Positions 43,242 to 52,867 are shown, numbered from the stretch's first letter. The stretch: 64,000 nt of DNA from Mucilaginibacter lacusdianchii (GCF_009770985.1 NZ_WSRW01000004.1:151539-215538), one strand, 5' to 3'. Program-made: numbers and translations. The notes: generated from the sequence alone by a model not told the origin.

Positions 43242-44225
43242 ATGTCAGTAAGAAAAAGAGTACTCATTACAGGCGCGGCCGGCTTTTTAGGCTCGCACCT
43301 TTCAGATCGTTTTATTAAAGAAGGATACCATGTAATTGGTATGGATAACCTAATTACCGGCGACCTGCGTAATATTGAACACTTGTTCAAGTTAGAGCAA
43401 TTTGAATTCTATAACCACGACGTGTCTAAATTTGTACACGTACCCGGCGAACTGGATTACATCCTGCACTTTGCTTCGCCAGCGTCACCTATTGATTACC
43501 TGAAAATTCCTATTCAAACACTTAAAGTAGGTTCATTGGGTACACACAATTTATTAGGTTTGGCGCGTGCTAAAAACGCCAGAATTTTAGTAGCATCTAC
43601 TTCCGAAATTTATGGTGACCCAACTGTAAATCCTCAGCCCGAAGAATATTGGGGTAACGTAAACCCGGTAGGCCCTCGTGGTGTTTATGATGAGGCTAAG
43701 CGTTTTCAGGAAGCTATTACTATGGCTTACCATACCTTCCACGGCGTTGAAACCCGTATCGTGCGTATCTTTAATACTTATGGCCCACGTATGCGACTGA
43801 ATGACGGACGGGTATTGCCGGCTTTCATCGGTCAGGCTTTGCGCGGCGAACCATTGACTATGTTTGGCGACGGTTCACAAACCCGTGCTTTCTGTTACGT
43901 AGATGATTTGGTAGAAGGTATCTATCGTTTGTTGTTAAGCGATTATGTACAACCGATGAATGTTGGTAACCCTGATGAAATCACCATCCGCGAGTTTGGT
44001 GAAGAAATTATTAAGCTTACCGGTACTGATCAGCAACTGATTGCTAAACCATTGCCCACTGATGATCCGAAACAACGCAGACCGGATATTACTAAAGCTA
44101 AGGCTATTTTAGGTTGGGAGCCAAAAGTATCGAGACAAGAAGGTTTGAAAATTACTTATGAATACTTTAAAAGCTTGCCTGAGCACGAAATTCAGCACAA
44201 AGAGTTTTCTCAGTATATTAAATAG
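43242..44225 (+). CDS. UDP-glucuronate decarboxylase (UDP-xylose synthase)
   Basis: A 327-aa extended SDR: NAD motif GAAGFLGSHL and catalytic YxxxK in YDEAKRFQEA, with the family sequence NTYGPRMRLNDGRVLPAF. It converts UDP-glucuronate to UDP-xylose, so it follows ugd functionally. UDP-xylose feeds envelope or exopolysaccharide synthesis. Confidence 0.9.
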   Translation: MSVRKRVLITGAAGFLGSHLSDRFIKEGYHVIGMDNLITGDLRNIEHLFKLEQFEFYNHDVSKFVHVPGELDYILHFASPASPIDYLKIPIQTLKVGSLGTHNLLGLARAKNARILVASTSEIYGDPTVNPQPEEYWGNVNPVGPRGVYDEAKRFQEAITMAYHTFHGVETRIVRIFNTYGPRMRLNDGRVLPAFIGQALRGEPLTMFGDGSQTRAFCYVDDLVEGIYRLLLSDYVQPMNVGNPDEITIREFGEEIIKLTGTDQQLIAKPLPTDDPKQRRPDITKAKAILGWEPKVSRQEGLKITYEYFKSLPEHEIQHKEFSQYIK

Positions 44226-44252
44226 TAAGAAAAAATATCTATCATCGCATCT

Positions 44253-45275
44253 ATGAAAAAAATATTAGTAACCGGCGGTTTGGGCTTCATCGGCTCGCAT
44301 ACCGTAGTGGAACTGGTACAGGCTGGCTACGAGCCTGTTATTATCGACGATTTGTCTAATTCTCATGTCAGCATATTAGATCAGCTAACTGCAATTATCG
44401 GGTACAAACCTGTTTTTCATCAGCTTGATTTATGTGACGAGGCTGCCGTTCAAAACCTGGCTGCCACCGAAACTGATATTGAAGGTATTATTCACTTTGC
44501 TGCCTTTAAAGCAGTTGGCGAGTCGGTGCAGTTTCCGTTAAAGTATTATCGCAACAATTTTTACTCGTTAATAAACCTGCTGAACGCATATGCAGGCAAG
44601 CCGGTAAATTTTGTATTTTCGTCGAGCTGTACCGTATATGGCCAGCCAGATCAGCTGCCGGTTACTGAAGATGCACCTGTTAAACCAGCACAATCGCCTT
44701 ACGGCAACACCAAGCAAATTGCCGAAGAGATGTTGCAGGATATGATGGCATCCGGTAGTAAGTATAAAGTAATATCTTTACGCTACTTTAACCCGGTAGG
44801 TGCGCATGAGTCGGCCCTGATAGGTGAGTTACCTATCGGCGTTCCGCAAAACCTGGTGCCATTCATCACGCAAACCGCTATAGGTAAGCGTGAAAAAGTA
44901 ACTGTTTTTGGAAACGACTATAACACACCCGATGGTAGTTGCGTAAGAGACTATATCCATGTGGTAGATTTGGCCAAAGCCCACGTTGCTGCGCTGAGAT
45001 TGATGGAGCAGGACAGCTTTACCGGATACGATGTGTTTAATATAGGTACTGGTAAAGGTACCAGCGTGCTGGAAATAATAACTGCTTTTGAAAGAGCTAC
45101 CGGTGTAAAGCTAAACTACGTAATTGGCCCTCGCCGTGATGGTGATGTTGAGCAGGTTTGGGGCGATGTAACCAAATCAGAACAAGTGCTGCAATGGCGG
45201 GCTGAACTGGGTGTGGATACCATGATGTCGTCGGCTTGGGCATGGGAGCAGGCAATAGCTAAAAAGCCTTTATAA
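44253..45275 (+). CDS. galE: UDP-glucose 4-epimerase
   Basis: A 340-aa GalE: N-terminal GGLGFIGSHT, catalytic YGNTK motif and the typical NPVGAHESALIGE and GSCVRDYIHVVDLA segments. It interconverts UDP-glucose and UDP-galactose. It lies 27 nt after the UDP-xylose synthase stop and 9 nt before rfbB, so the three form a likely operon. Confidence 0.93.
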   Translation: MKKILVTGGLGFIGSHTVVELVQAGYEPVIIDDLSNSHVSILDQLTAIIGYKPVFHQLDLCDEAAVQNLAATETDIEGIIHFAAFKAVGESVQFPLKYYRNNFYSLINLLNAYAGKPVNFVFSSSCTVYGQPDQLPVTEDAPVKPAQSPYGNTKQIAEEMLQDMMASGSKYKVISLRYFNPVGAHESALIGELPIGVPQNLVPFITQTAIGKREKVTVFGNDYNTPDGSCVRDYIHVVDLAKAHVAALRLMEQDSFTGYDVFNIGTGKGTSVLEIITAFERATGVKLNYVIGPRRDGDVEQVWGDVTKSEQVLQWRAELGVDTMMSSAWAWEQAIAKKPL

Positions 45276-45284
45276 CATACTGAT

Positions 45285-46337
45285 ATGAAAAAAATTATTA
45301 TCACCGGCGGAGCCGGATTTATAGGATCGCACGTGGTGCGCCGCTTTGTTAAATCTCATCCCGAGTATAACATTGTTAACCTGGATAAATTAACTTATGC
45401 AGGCAACCTGGCTAATTTAAGAGATATCGAAAATGAGCCTAACTATAAATTCGTAAAAGGTGATATAGTAGATGCGGCGTTTATTGATGAGTTGTTTGCT
45501 GCCGAGCAACCTGATGCAGTAATTCATTTAGCAGCCGAATCGCATGTAGATAGGTCTATTGCCAGTCCGCTGGAGTTTGTAATGACCAACGTTATCGGCA
45601 CCGTTAATTTGTTAAACGCTGCCCGCTTTCATTGGAAAGGCCGTTATGAGGATACTCGCTTTTACCATGTATCAACCGACGAGGTATACGGTACATTAGG
45701 CGAAACCGGTATGTTTACTGAAGAAACTGCTTATGATCCGCATTCTCCATACTCGGCATCTAAAGCCAGTTCCGACCACTTTGTAAGAGCTTACCAGGAT
45801 ACCTACGGCATGAATGCTGTCATATCAAACTGCTCTAACAATTATGGATCATACCATTTTCCGGAAAAATTAATTCCACTGGCTATCCACAACATCACGC
45901 AAAACAAACCTATCCCGGTTTATGGTAAAGGTGAAAATGTGCGCGATTGGCTGTGGGTGGAAGATCATGCCCGTGCTATTGATGTAATTTTCCATAACGC
46001 TAAATCTGGTTCTACCTATAATATTGGTGGACACAATGAGTGGAAAAATATCGATTTGATAAAATTGCTTTGCCAGATTCTGGATAAAAAATTAGGCCGC
46101 GAGCAAGGTACATCTGAAAAACTGATTACCTATGTAACCGACCGTGCCGGACACGATTTGCGTTATGCTATTGATGCCACCAAATTGAAAGACGAATTAG
46201 GTTGGACACCAAGCATAACCTTTGAAGAAGGTTTAGAAAAAACAGTAGATTGGTATTTAACCAACGAAGAATGGTTAAATGATGTAACATCTGGGCACTA
46301 TCAAACGTATTACGAGGAACAGTATGATAACCGTTAG
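45285..46337 (+). CDS. rfbB: dTDP-glucose 4,6-dehydratase
   Basis: A 350-aa RfbB: GGAGFIGSHVVRR at the N-terminus, catalytic YSASKASSD and the DGRN-like WLWVEDHARAID with FNIGG-type substrate loop. It makes dTDP-4-keto-6-deoxyglucose, the precursor of rhamnose. No other rml genes are adjacent, so they are elsewhere. The gene ends at a terminator. Confidence 0.95.
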   Translation: MKKIIITGGAGFIGSHVVRRFVKSHPEYNIVNLDKLTYAGNLANLRDIENEPNYKFVKGDIVDAAFIDELFAAEQPDAVIHLAAESHVDRSIASPLEFVMTNVIGTVNLLNAARFHWKGRYEDTRFYHVSTDEVYGTLGETGMFTEETAYDPHSPYSASKASSDHFVRAYQDTYGMNAVISNCSNNYGSYHFPEKLIPLAIHNITQNKPIPVYGKGENVRDWLWVEDHARAIDVIFHNAKSGSTYNIGGHNEWKNIDLIKLLCQILDKKLGREQGTSEKLITYVTDRAGHDLRYAIDATKLKDELGWTPSITFEEGLEKTVDWYLTNEEWLNDVTSGHYQTYYEEQYDNR

Positions 46338-46389
46338 GTTATACGGCTGCTTTTGATAAGCCCTATCAATTTAACTATATCCTTTACAG

Positions 46390-46420
46390 AATGCAGGACC
46401 TGACTTCAGGTACCTGCATT
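46390..46420. terminator. Terminator between rfbB and the lipase gene
   Basis: An imperfect hairpin with AATGCAGG and CCTGCATT outer arms and a one-base bulge, followed by T-rich sequence, between convergent genes. Confidence 0.7.
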
Positions 46421-46422
46421 TT

Positions 46423-47571
46423 TTATTTAGTGGCATATTCCTTTTCGGCCAAATAGTAATAAGGCCAGAACATATGGTGTGTAAATACATTTTTTGGATT
46501 GTCTGGGAATAGCTTCCGGTAACCATCATCGGGCATCAATATAACCGGTGTGCCGCAATGTACAAACAAGTTGTTGGGTGCATAATCTGGTTCCTTAAAT
46601 TGTGGTAATGATTTTTTGATGAACTTGTATACCATGTGTCCCAAGTATTTTTCATTATTTTTAACAGCTCTTTCAGCTGGTTTTTTTAACCGGTTATAAA
46701 TATGCTTTACATAAAGCTTTACAAAAAACGATTGACTTTTGAGCGCGCTATTAATATTGGCAAACGGGTTTAAACTGTTAAAATCATTTATAGTTTGAAT
46801 GGAAAACGGCGTTTCGGGTACCCAATCGGCGGCATTAATTACGGATATAGCCCACCCACCGCGAGTGAGGTAGTCAAAATCGTATCCGTAATAAGTATTG
46901 CCGGGTTTGGGCGGCGCACTGCAATAAGTTTTGTAAGTTAACCCGGTGGGCAGTTGTCCGCTTTTTTCAAGCCAATCTATGTGCGACCGCAGTAAGTAAA
47001 CAATAGCCGCCCCTTGGCTATGCCCCATAATGATAAAGTTTTTAATACCTTGTTGAACAGCCAACTCCCTGATTTTCGGAATAATGGTTTTAGACAAATC
47101 TGCCATGCCCAACAGCCAGCCTATGTGTACCGTTGCTTTAGGATTGTTAGCTAAGTGGTAGGCAAAGTTCGTAGTATCATTAATGTGCAGCTGACCTACA
47201 GCCGGTACCATAGCAGCATAAAAATTTTCCAGCCAACTTACCTGCGAGCCAGTGGTACCACGTATGCTTATTACAGCTGTATGATTATTATCAACCCATA
47301 AATCCCACCGGTTTTGCAACGGGCCTACTGCCGACCGGTATACCATGCGGTGATCCATAGGTTGTGGAACCTTATCACCCTTAATTACGGTATCCATCTG
47401 CTTGCGCGATATACGCAGCAATTCTAAATATTCTTTAGAATCAAATCCTGGTTTAAGTTGCCCGTAAGTATTTATGCTTAGTGATAACAGTAATAATATG
47501 TATAATAATATGTGTTTAGTAGTGGTGTATAAGTGGTGAAGTGTGCACTTTATCGGGTAGTATAGCATCAT
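46423..47571 (-). CDS. Class 3-type lipase family protein
   Basis: A 382-aa secreted alpha/beta hydrolase with a signal peptide (about 1-37). The nucleophile elbow is GHSQGAA with S185 and the fold matches lipase class 3 (IRGTTGSQVSW oxyanion region). Substrate unknown. Its stop is at the right side of the rfbB terminator and its start is 40 nt from the thioredoxin-like gene's ATG on the other strand. Confidence 0.8.
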   Translation of the reverse strand: MMLYYPIKCTLHHLYTTTKHILLYILLLLSLSINTYGQLKPGFDSKEYLELLRISRKQMDTVIKGDKVPQPMDHRMVYRSAVGPLQNRWDLWVDNNHTAVISIRGTTGSQVSWLENFYAAMVPAVGQLHINDTTNFAYHLANNPKATVHIGWLLGMADLSKTIIPKIRELAVQQGIKNFIIMGHSQGAAIVYLLRSHIDWLEKSGQLPTGLTYKTYCSAPPKPGNTYYGYDFDYLTRGGWAISVINAADWVPETPFSIQTINDFNSLNPFANINSALKSQSFFVKLYVKHIYNRLKKPAERAVKNNEKYLGHMVYKFIKKSLPQFKEPDYAPNNLFVHCGTPVILMPDDGYRKLFPDNPKNVFTHHMFWPYYYLAEKEYATK

Positions 47572-47582
47572 TTAAGGGGTTT

Positions 47583-47590
47583 TATATTTG
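47583..47590 (+). promoter_or_regulatory. -7 box of the thioredoxin-like gene (TATATTTG)
   Basis: A TAnnTTTG match 22 nt before the ATG at 47612. The open frame's TTG at 47588 lies inside this box, so it is not a start. No TTG at the expected -33 distance. Confidence 0.5.
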
Positions 47591-47611
47591 AGTATTACTG
47601 TTTATGATAAT

Positions 47612-48373
47612 ATGAAAAGTATATTCCGCTCCGCCGTTATTGCTTTGACGTTCAGTGCAATTACAAATGTCGCTCAAGCTCAAAATAACATTGTATCCGC
47701 AAAAAAGGTTTACAAGCTGTCTAAGCTTAATGAACATTCCATCGTCAAAGATTCATCAGGTAACCGGTGTAATTATACCGCTTGGAATAACATGTTGGCA
47801 TCAGGGCGTTATGGATTAAAAGTGGCTGAGTCAGCTAATGACAAACCATCGCTAATTATTGTAAAATTGAGTAAAACCGAACGGGAGGACGCTTTAGCAA
47901 AATTACCCAAGCCGGCGGAAAGTCCATTTTTTAAAACCGGAGAATTATTAAAACGCTTTAAAGTACAAGATGTCAATAGTCAGATATTTGACTCAAAAGA
48001 ACTGGTCGGAAAAGTTGTAGTGCTGAATTTCTGGCATCTCAATCATCTGCCGAGCATGATGGACATTAATAATTTAAACGAATTGGCCGATGTCTATAAA
48101 GATGATCCAAATGTGGTGTTTTTAGCTATCCCTGCCGATAATCCTGACGAGGTAAAAGAATTTTTGGCCCATACAACTTTCAAATATCACATTATCGATA
48201 AAGGCAAAAGCATTATATCTAAATATAATATAGAGACCTACCCAACCAGTGTGGTGGTTGACAGGAATGGTAAAGTGCAGTATCACAGCAGTGGCTACAC
48301 GCCTAACACAAGTTATTGGATAACTAAAACTATTGAGCAGTGTAAGCGCTATAATGAAAACGCTGCCTTATAA
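47612..48373 (+). CDS. Thioredoxin-fold protein of the TlpA/AhpC type without the CxxC cysteines
   Basis: A 253-aa secreted protein: signal peptide (1-24), a 100-residue N-terminal domain, then a thioredoxin-like domain (about 110-245). Where TlpA has NFWATWCxxC the sequence has NFWHLNHLPSMM starting near W141, so both redox cysteines are absent. The remaining thioredoxin features are kept, including YPTSVVVDRNGKVQYHSSG with its cis-proline. It cannot act as a disulfide reductase by the usual chemistry. Start is ATG 47612, since the upstream TTG is in a promoter box. Confidence 0.8.
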   Translation: MKSIFRSAVIALTFSAITNVAQAQNNIVSAKKVYKLSKLNEHSIVKDSSGNRCNYTAWNNMLASGRYGLKVAESANDKPSLIIVKLSKTEREDALAKLPKPAESPFFKTGELLKRFKVQDVNSQIFDSKELVGKVVVLNFWHLNHLPSMMDINNLNELADVYKDDPNVVFLAIPADNPDEVKEFLAHTTFKYHIIDKGKSIISKYNIETYPTSVVVDRNGKVQYHSSGYTPNTSYWITKTIEQCKRYNENAAL

Positions 48374-48394
48374 TGTTAGATAACGCTTAGAAGC

Positions 48395-48429
48395 ACAACA
48401 GCCGCATAGTAATACTATGCGGCTGTTGT
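48395..48429. terminator. 16-bp hairpin between convergent genes
   Basis: Arms ACAACAGCCGCATAGT (48395-48410) and its complement (48414-48429) with a 3-nt loop, followed by T-rich DNA. Between the thioredoxin-like gene (+) and the iron-sulfur carrier gene (-). Confidence 0.8.
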
Positions 48430-48451
48430 TATTTTGATAGCTTGTAAGCTA

Positions 48452-48805
48452 TTATACCGAAAAAGATGAACCGCATCCGCAAGTGCTTGATGCGTTAGGA
48501 TTATTAAAGGTAAAACCGCGGGCGTTTAAACCATCCTGAAAATCAACTTGCATGCCTACCAAATACATACCATGCGCCTTGTGCATAAAAACACGAATGC
48601 CTTCAACGTTGTATTCCTGGTCGCCTTCTTTTTTCTGATCAAAGCCCAGTACGTAATTCATACCTGCACAACCGCCGCCTTCAACGCCAACACGCAAGCC
48701 AAAATCATCACCTAACTCTTGCTGGTCTTTTAGTTTTAATAATTCTTTCACCGCACCTTCGGTAAAACTAACTGGTGCTAATGCAGTTTCAACAGCTGTA
48801 CTCAT
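48452..48805 (-). CDS. A-type iron-sulfur carrier (HesB/IscA/SufA family)
   Basis: A 117-aa protein with the three conserved cysteines C46 in GGGCAGMNY and C109, C111 in CGCGSSFSV. These proteins transfer [2Fe-2S] or [4Fe-4S] clusters to client proteins such as the IspH encoded in this window. Monocistronic. Confidence 0.92.
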   Translation of the reverse strand: MSTAVETALAPVSFTEGAVKELLKLKDQQELGDDFGLRVGVEGGGCAGMNYVLGFDQKKEGDQEYNVEGIRVFMHKAHGMYLVGMQVDFQDGLNARGFTFNNPNASSTCGCGSSFSV

Positions 48806-48901
48806 GTTATTTTTAATTTTACGCTATACAAATATAAACTAAAATACAGAGTTTTGTTGTGGCTGCACTATTTATGACGCATGCCTAACATTTAAAAACT
48901 T

Positions 48902-49432
48902 ATGGTATTTTATAACTTATTGCTAGACATTGTAAAGTTAACGGTTGCCGGTTTAGGCGTAGTATGGGCAGCCATTTATATGATTAAGCCTTACCTGGAT
49001 CGAAGCGAGCGCCTGCAGGTGCTGGAACTTAAAAAGGCTGCCGATAATCAAACGTTGCCTTTGCGGCTGCAAGCTTACGAACGTGTAATTTTATTTGTAG
49101 AACGTACTAACCCGTCTAATCTGTTAATCCGCTTAAACGGCGGCGCTTATCCGGCAGTAGAATTATACCGCATAGCCGTGCAGGAAGTGCGCGATGAGTA
49201 TCAGCATAACATTACCCAGCAAATTTATGTGAGCAGCCGGGCCTGGGCTGTGGTTAGGCGTTTAAAAGATGACACCATTAATTTATTAAACAGTACACTG
49301 GCTACTTTGCCCGAAACGGCCACCGGACTGGATTTAAGCCGGGCACTGCTAACCCATTTAGGCCAGCTTGAAAATAATCCGTACGAAATAGCGGCAGATA
49401 TGATTCACCGGGACCTGGAAGAGCTTTTCTAA
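48902..49432 (+). CDS. Membrane-anchored protein of unknown function (DUF7935-like)
   Basis: A 176-aa protein with one N-terminal membrane helix (about 5-28) and a helical C-terminal domain. I recall a similar Bacteroidota family (DUF7935) but have low confidence in the match. It is the last gene before dnaA on the same strand; a hairpin with a T-run ends its transcript. Confidence 0.6.
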   Translation: MVFYNLLLDIVKLTVAGLGVVWAAIYMIKPYLDRSERLQVLELKKAADNQTLPLRLQAYERVILFVERTNPSNLLIRLNGGAYPAVELYRIAVQEVRDEYQHNITQQIYVSSRAWAVVRRLKDDTINLLNSTLATLPETATGLDLSRALLTHLGQLENNPYEIAADMIHRDLEELF

Positions 49433-49483
49433 ATAATTTAGAGCCTGTAGTTTTGAATTCATGGCCAGTGCAATAAGCACTGT

Positions 49484-49525
49484 CAATGCAGTTGTATACC
49501 ATAGTATATAGCTGCATTGTTTTTT
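49484..49525 (+). terminator. Terminator before the dnaA region
   Basis: CAATGCAG...CTGCATTG outer arms with an imperfect inner stem, followed by GTTTTTTATA. It ends the DUF7935-like transcript. Confidence 0.6.
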
Positions 49526-49912
49526 ATATTAACTGGCAGTTTAAAGTTTTTACCGGAAAATATTATACGCCGCTGCTTCAATACATTACATTTTTAACCG
49601 CGTTTAAGTAAGGGTTGTGGCTTAACAATTGATAGAATGCTGGTGTGAAAACGATGTAAGTGCCAGGTTATTTTGGTGTTGCAACACGTTAACAGAACGT
49701 AAAAATTATCTTAACTTTTAGTGTAATAGTGAAAGTGTAATTGCTTATTATTGTATCAATAGCTACGATATTATAAGCCCATAAGACAAAAGTTGCACTC
49801 CTGCAAATTTTAAATTTTATTTTTTAATCCGCTTTTTTTTCGAATATTCGATGTTCCGTAGAGGTGACATTGAAAGTTGAGGCTCGGGTTTGGAAATCAG
49901 TATTTTAGGTAA
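49526..49912. other. AT-rich leader of dnaA, no further feature seen
   Basis: This 387-nt stretch has no open frame of note. I looked for DnaA boxes (TTATNCACA and its complement) and saw none, so there is no support for oriC here. The dnaA promoter was not identified with confidence. Confidence 0.4.
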
Positions 49913-51346
49913 ATGAATATGGAAAAAACTTGTACAAATGTTTGGGACAGCTGCTTACAAATCATCAAGGACAACATTCCGGCCCAAAGTTTCAAAACTT
50001 GGTTTGAGCCGATCAAAGCCTTGAAATTGGAGGGAAGCGTACTAACCATACAAGTACCAAGTTTATTTTTTTATGAGTGGCTGGAGGAACATTACGTAGG
50101 CTTACTTCGTAAAACCATTAAAAAACAACTAGGTGATGACGGCCGGCTTGAATACAATATTGTAGTAGAGCAGTCATCGTCAAGCAAGCCTTTTACAACT
50201 AACATGCCCTCGAACGGAAATGGTGCTGAAGCCAAAAATCAATCCATGCCGATACCTATTTCTCTAAATAAGGATATAAAAAATCCGTTTGTGATTCCGG
50301 GGCTTAAAAAGTTGCATGTTGATCCACAACTGAACCAGCATTATACCTTCGAAAACTTTGTAGAAGGTGATTGCAACCGTTTGGCCCGATCTGCCGGTTA
50401 TGCCGTTGCTGCAAAACCCGGTGGTACTTCATTTAACCCGTTAATGATTTATGGCGCGGTAGGTTTGGGTAAAACTCACTTAGCGCAAGCCATAGGTAAT
50501 GAAATAAAACGTACGCTACCTGATAAGTTGGTTCTTTATGTATCCTGCGAGAAATTTACCCAGCAGTTTGTAGACGCCCTGAAGCATAATAACATTAATG
50601 ACTTTGTGAATTTTTACCAAGCCATTGACGTACTGATTATGGACGATGTGCACAACTTTGCCGGTAAAGAGAAAACACAGGATTTCTTTTTTCACATCTT
50701 TAACCACTTGCACCAATCGGGCAAGCAGCTGATTATTACATCAGATAAAGCACCTAAAGATTTAGCGGGTTTAGAAGAGCGTTTGTTATCCCGTTTCAAG
50801 TGGGGCTTATCTGCTGATTTGCAAGTGCCCGATCTGGAAACCCGTATGGCTATCCTGAAAAACAAAACCTATCAGGATGGTATCGAACTATCAGACGAGG
50901 TGATTGAATACGTAGCGCATAATATTGATAACAACATCCGTGAGCTGGAAGGCGCTATGGTATCACTGTTGGCACAATCAACCCTAATGCGTAAAGAAAT
51001 TGATTTGGATCTGGCCAAATCAATGCTGCGCAACTTTGTAAAGCATACTACTAAAGAAATTTCAATTGAATATATCCAAAGCTTGGTGTGCGAATATTTT
51101 GAGGTACCGGTTGAGATGATTAAATCACAAACCCGTAAACGCGAAATTGTACAGGCTCGCCAGATTTCTATGTACCTGGCCAAGGCACATACCAAAAGCT
51201 CGCTAAAATCTATCGGTAACTTCTTTGGCGGTCGCGATCACTCTACCGTAATTTATGCTTGTCAAACGGTAGAAGATTTGATTGATACCGATAAAAAGTT
51301 TAAAGGCTATGTAGCCGATATTCAGAAAAAGCTAAAAATGTCTTAA
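49913..51346 (+). CDS. dnaA: Chromosomal replication initiator DnaA
   Basis: A 477-aa DnaA. Domain I (about 1-85) begins EKTCTNVWDSCLQIIKDN; domain III has Walker A GAVGLGKTHL (181-190) and Walker B VLIMDDVHNF; domain IV ends with the DNA-binding signature GGRDHSTVIYACQTVEDL. It binds origin boxes and opens DNA. ATG 49919 is an alternative start. Downstream a hairpin lies at 51386-51408. Confidence 0.97.
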   Translation: MNMEKTCTNVWDSCLQIIKDNIPAQSFKTWFEPIKALKLEGSVLTIQVPSLFFYEWLEEHYVGLLRKTIKKQLGDDGRLEYNIVVEQSSSSKPFTTNMPSNGNGAEAKNQSMPIPISLNKDIKNPFVIPGLKKLHVDPQLNQHYTFENFVEGDCNRLARSAGYAVAAKPGGTSFNPLMIYGAVGLGKTHLAQAIGNEIKRTLPDKLVLYVSCEKFTQQFVDALKHNNINDFVNFYQAIDVLIMDDVHNFAGKEKTQDFFFHIFNHLHQSGKQLIITSDKAPKDLAGLEERLLSRFKWGLSADLQVPDLETRMAILKNKTYQDGIELSDEVIEYVAHNIDNNIRELEGAMVSLLAQSTLMRKEIDLDLAKSMLRNFVKHTTKEISIEYIQSLVCEYFEVPVEMIKSQTRKREIVQARQISMYLAKAHTKSSLKSIGNFFGGRDHSTVIYACQTVEDLIDTDKKFKGYVADIQKKLKMS

Positions 51347-51385
51347 TTGAACCGTGTCTTTTTACTAACCAATTATAACCCTGAT

Positions 51386-51416
51386 AGCCCTGCCATATGT
51401 GCGGGGCTTTTTCTAT
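51386..51416 (+). terminator. dnaA terminator
   Basis: AGCCCTGC and GCGGGGCT arms (one G-U pair) followed by a T-run, about 40 nt after the dnaA stop. Confidence 0.65.
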
Positions 51417-51440
51417 TTTAGAAAGGTAATTAATTAGTTT

Positions 51441-51899
51441 ATGAAAAAAGCGTTACTGTTATTAAGCATACTCATCAATGCCGGTATGGCCTTTAGTCAA
51501 TCACAAGAGCATGGCGCGGTAAAGCAGGTTGTCGATAACTTATTCACCGCCATGCGTACCAGTGATACTACTTTGCTAAAATCGGTTTTTCATGAAGATA
51601 TGGTATTGCAAAGTGTGGCTAACAAAAGGGAGGGCGGTACGGCACTGATAACCGAAAAAGCTGCCGACTTTATCAAATCTATCGCTGCGCTACATAAAGA
51701 AGTTTACGACGAGCGTATTGAAATTAAAGATATCAAGATAGATGGACAATTAGCCAGCGTATGGGCTAACTACAAGTTTTACGTAGGCAGCACCTTTAGC
51801 CATTGCGGCGTAGATGTGTTTCAGTTGATGAAAATGGCGGATGGCTGGAAAATTATTTACATTGCCGACACCCGCCGGAAAGGTAATTGCCCGGAGTAG
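51441..51899 (+). CDS. Secreted NTF2-like (SnoaL/DUF4440-type) protein
   Basis: A 152-aa protein with a Sec signal peptide (1-18) and an NTF2-like cone fold domain (KQVVDNLFTAMRTSDTTLLKSVFHEDMVLQS, then VWANYKFYVGSTFSHCGVDVFQL). These domains bind small ligands or catalyse isomerase-type reactions; no specific role can be read here. Convergent with the Nudix gene, whose stop lies at the next base, so there is no room for a separate terminator. Confidence 0.8.
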   Translation: MKKALLLLSILINAGMAFSQSQEHGAVKQVVDNLFTAMRTSDTTLLKSVFHEDMVLQSVANKREGGTALITEKAADFIKSIAALHKEVYDERIEIKDIKIDGQLASVWANYKFYVGSTFSHCGVDVFQLMKMADGWKIIYIADTRRKGNCPE

Positions 51900-52451
51900 T
51901 TATTTCATCTCTCCGAGCTTTATGAGCGCATAAAACAGCGTAGTGCAATGCAGTGCTTGGGTTATTTTGTTTTCGGCTAGTAATTGCTTAACCTCATCAA
52001 TGGTGTATTCTTCTACAATTATTTCTTCCTGCTCATCTAAGTGTTGAACCTGTACCTTTTTGCCGCCACGTGCCATGTAGCAATGGGTTAGGTTGTTGGC
52101 GGTTGACGGGTTGGCGTGTATTTTACACAAAAATTCTATGTTGTTAAACTCGTAGCCGGTTTCTTCCAGCAATTCCCGTTTCACGGCATTTTCGGGGCTT
52201 TCGCCTGCTTCAATTACCCCACCGGGTATCTCAAGTGATACTACACCGGCGGCATGGCGGTATTGCCTCACCATAATAATTTTATTGTCTTCGGTTAATG
52301 CTACGGCATTGGCCCAGTCTGGATATTCTAAAACATAGTAACCCGGAACCAGCCGGCCGTCGGGCATGCGGCATTTATCAATACGTAATGTGGCCCAAGG
52401 GCCTTTATGAACATATTCGGATGAGAGTAACTCCCATTTTAATTCAGGCAT
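51900..52451 (-). CDS. Nudix hydrolase, ADP-ribose pyrophosphatase-like
   Basis: A 183-aa Nudix protein with the Nudix box at about residues 77-99 (GGVIEAGESPENAVKRELLE, then ETGY). The N-terminal PGYYVLEYPDWANAVALTEDN and the ADPRase-like C-terminus fit nucleoside-diphosphate-sugar pyrophosphatases. It overlaps the upstream 135-aa gene by 8 nt and is therefore translated with it. Confidence 0.87.
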   Translation of the reverse strand: MPELKWELLSSEYVHKGPWATLRIDKCRMPDGRLVPGYYVLEYPDWANAVALTEDNKIIMVRQYRHAAGVVSLEIPGGVIEAGESPENAVKRELLEETGYEFNNIEFLCKIHANPSTANNLTHCYMARGGKKVQVQHLDEQEEIIVEEYTIDEVKQLLAENKITQALHCTTLFYALIKLGEMK

Positions 52452-52851
52452 TTTGTTGTAGTAGGTATAGGATTTTGTTTCTTAATGCAATATTATCAAA
52501 CGACTGTATGTGATGCTCTTGTTCCAGCATGTCAAAAATAAGCAGTGTTTTTTCAAGCAATGATTTAGCCTTGGCCGGATGCTTTAATGGTGTAGTGGCA
52601 TCCTGAAAAAGTAGTTGAGCTAAAATGTCCAGCTTGCCGGCGCTATATCCTTTTTGCCGGATTAGTTGCATAAAGTCTTCGTTGGATAGGTGAGGTAGTT
52701 CGTTGGGTTGTAGGCCAAACGAACTGCGCATGGTATCTTCATATAACTGTTGCGCTTCCTCGTGCTCATTATTGTTTTTTAAGCCTAGTAGTTTCGCCAG
52801 GAATTGAGTTAGCCGCTCTACTTCGGTTAGGATAGTGTCTTTACGATACAT
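52444..52851 (-). CDS. Helical cytoplasmic protein of unknown function
   Basis: A 135-aa mostly helical protein without signal peptide or membrane helix (EVERLTQFLAKLLGLKNNNEHEEAQQLYE...). I do not recognise a family. It overlaps the Nudix gene by 8 nt, and lies 16 nt after the TPM gene's stop on the same strand. Confidence 0.6.
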   Translation of the reverse strand: MYRKDTILTEVERLTQFLAKLLGLKNNNEHEEAQQLYEDTMRSSFGLQPNELPHLSNEDFMQLIRQKGYSAGKLDILAQLLFQDATTPLKHPAKAKSLLEKTLLIFDMLEQEHHIQSFDNIALRNKILYLLQQNA

Positions 52852-52867
52852 ACTGTTTCGAATTTAA

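Noticed and set aside
49433..49912. Chromosome origin (oriC) upstream of dnaA
   Set aside because: I found no DnaA boxes in this gap. In Bacteroidota oriC is often not next to dnaA, so there is no support.
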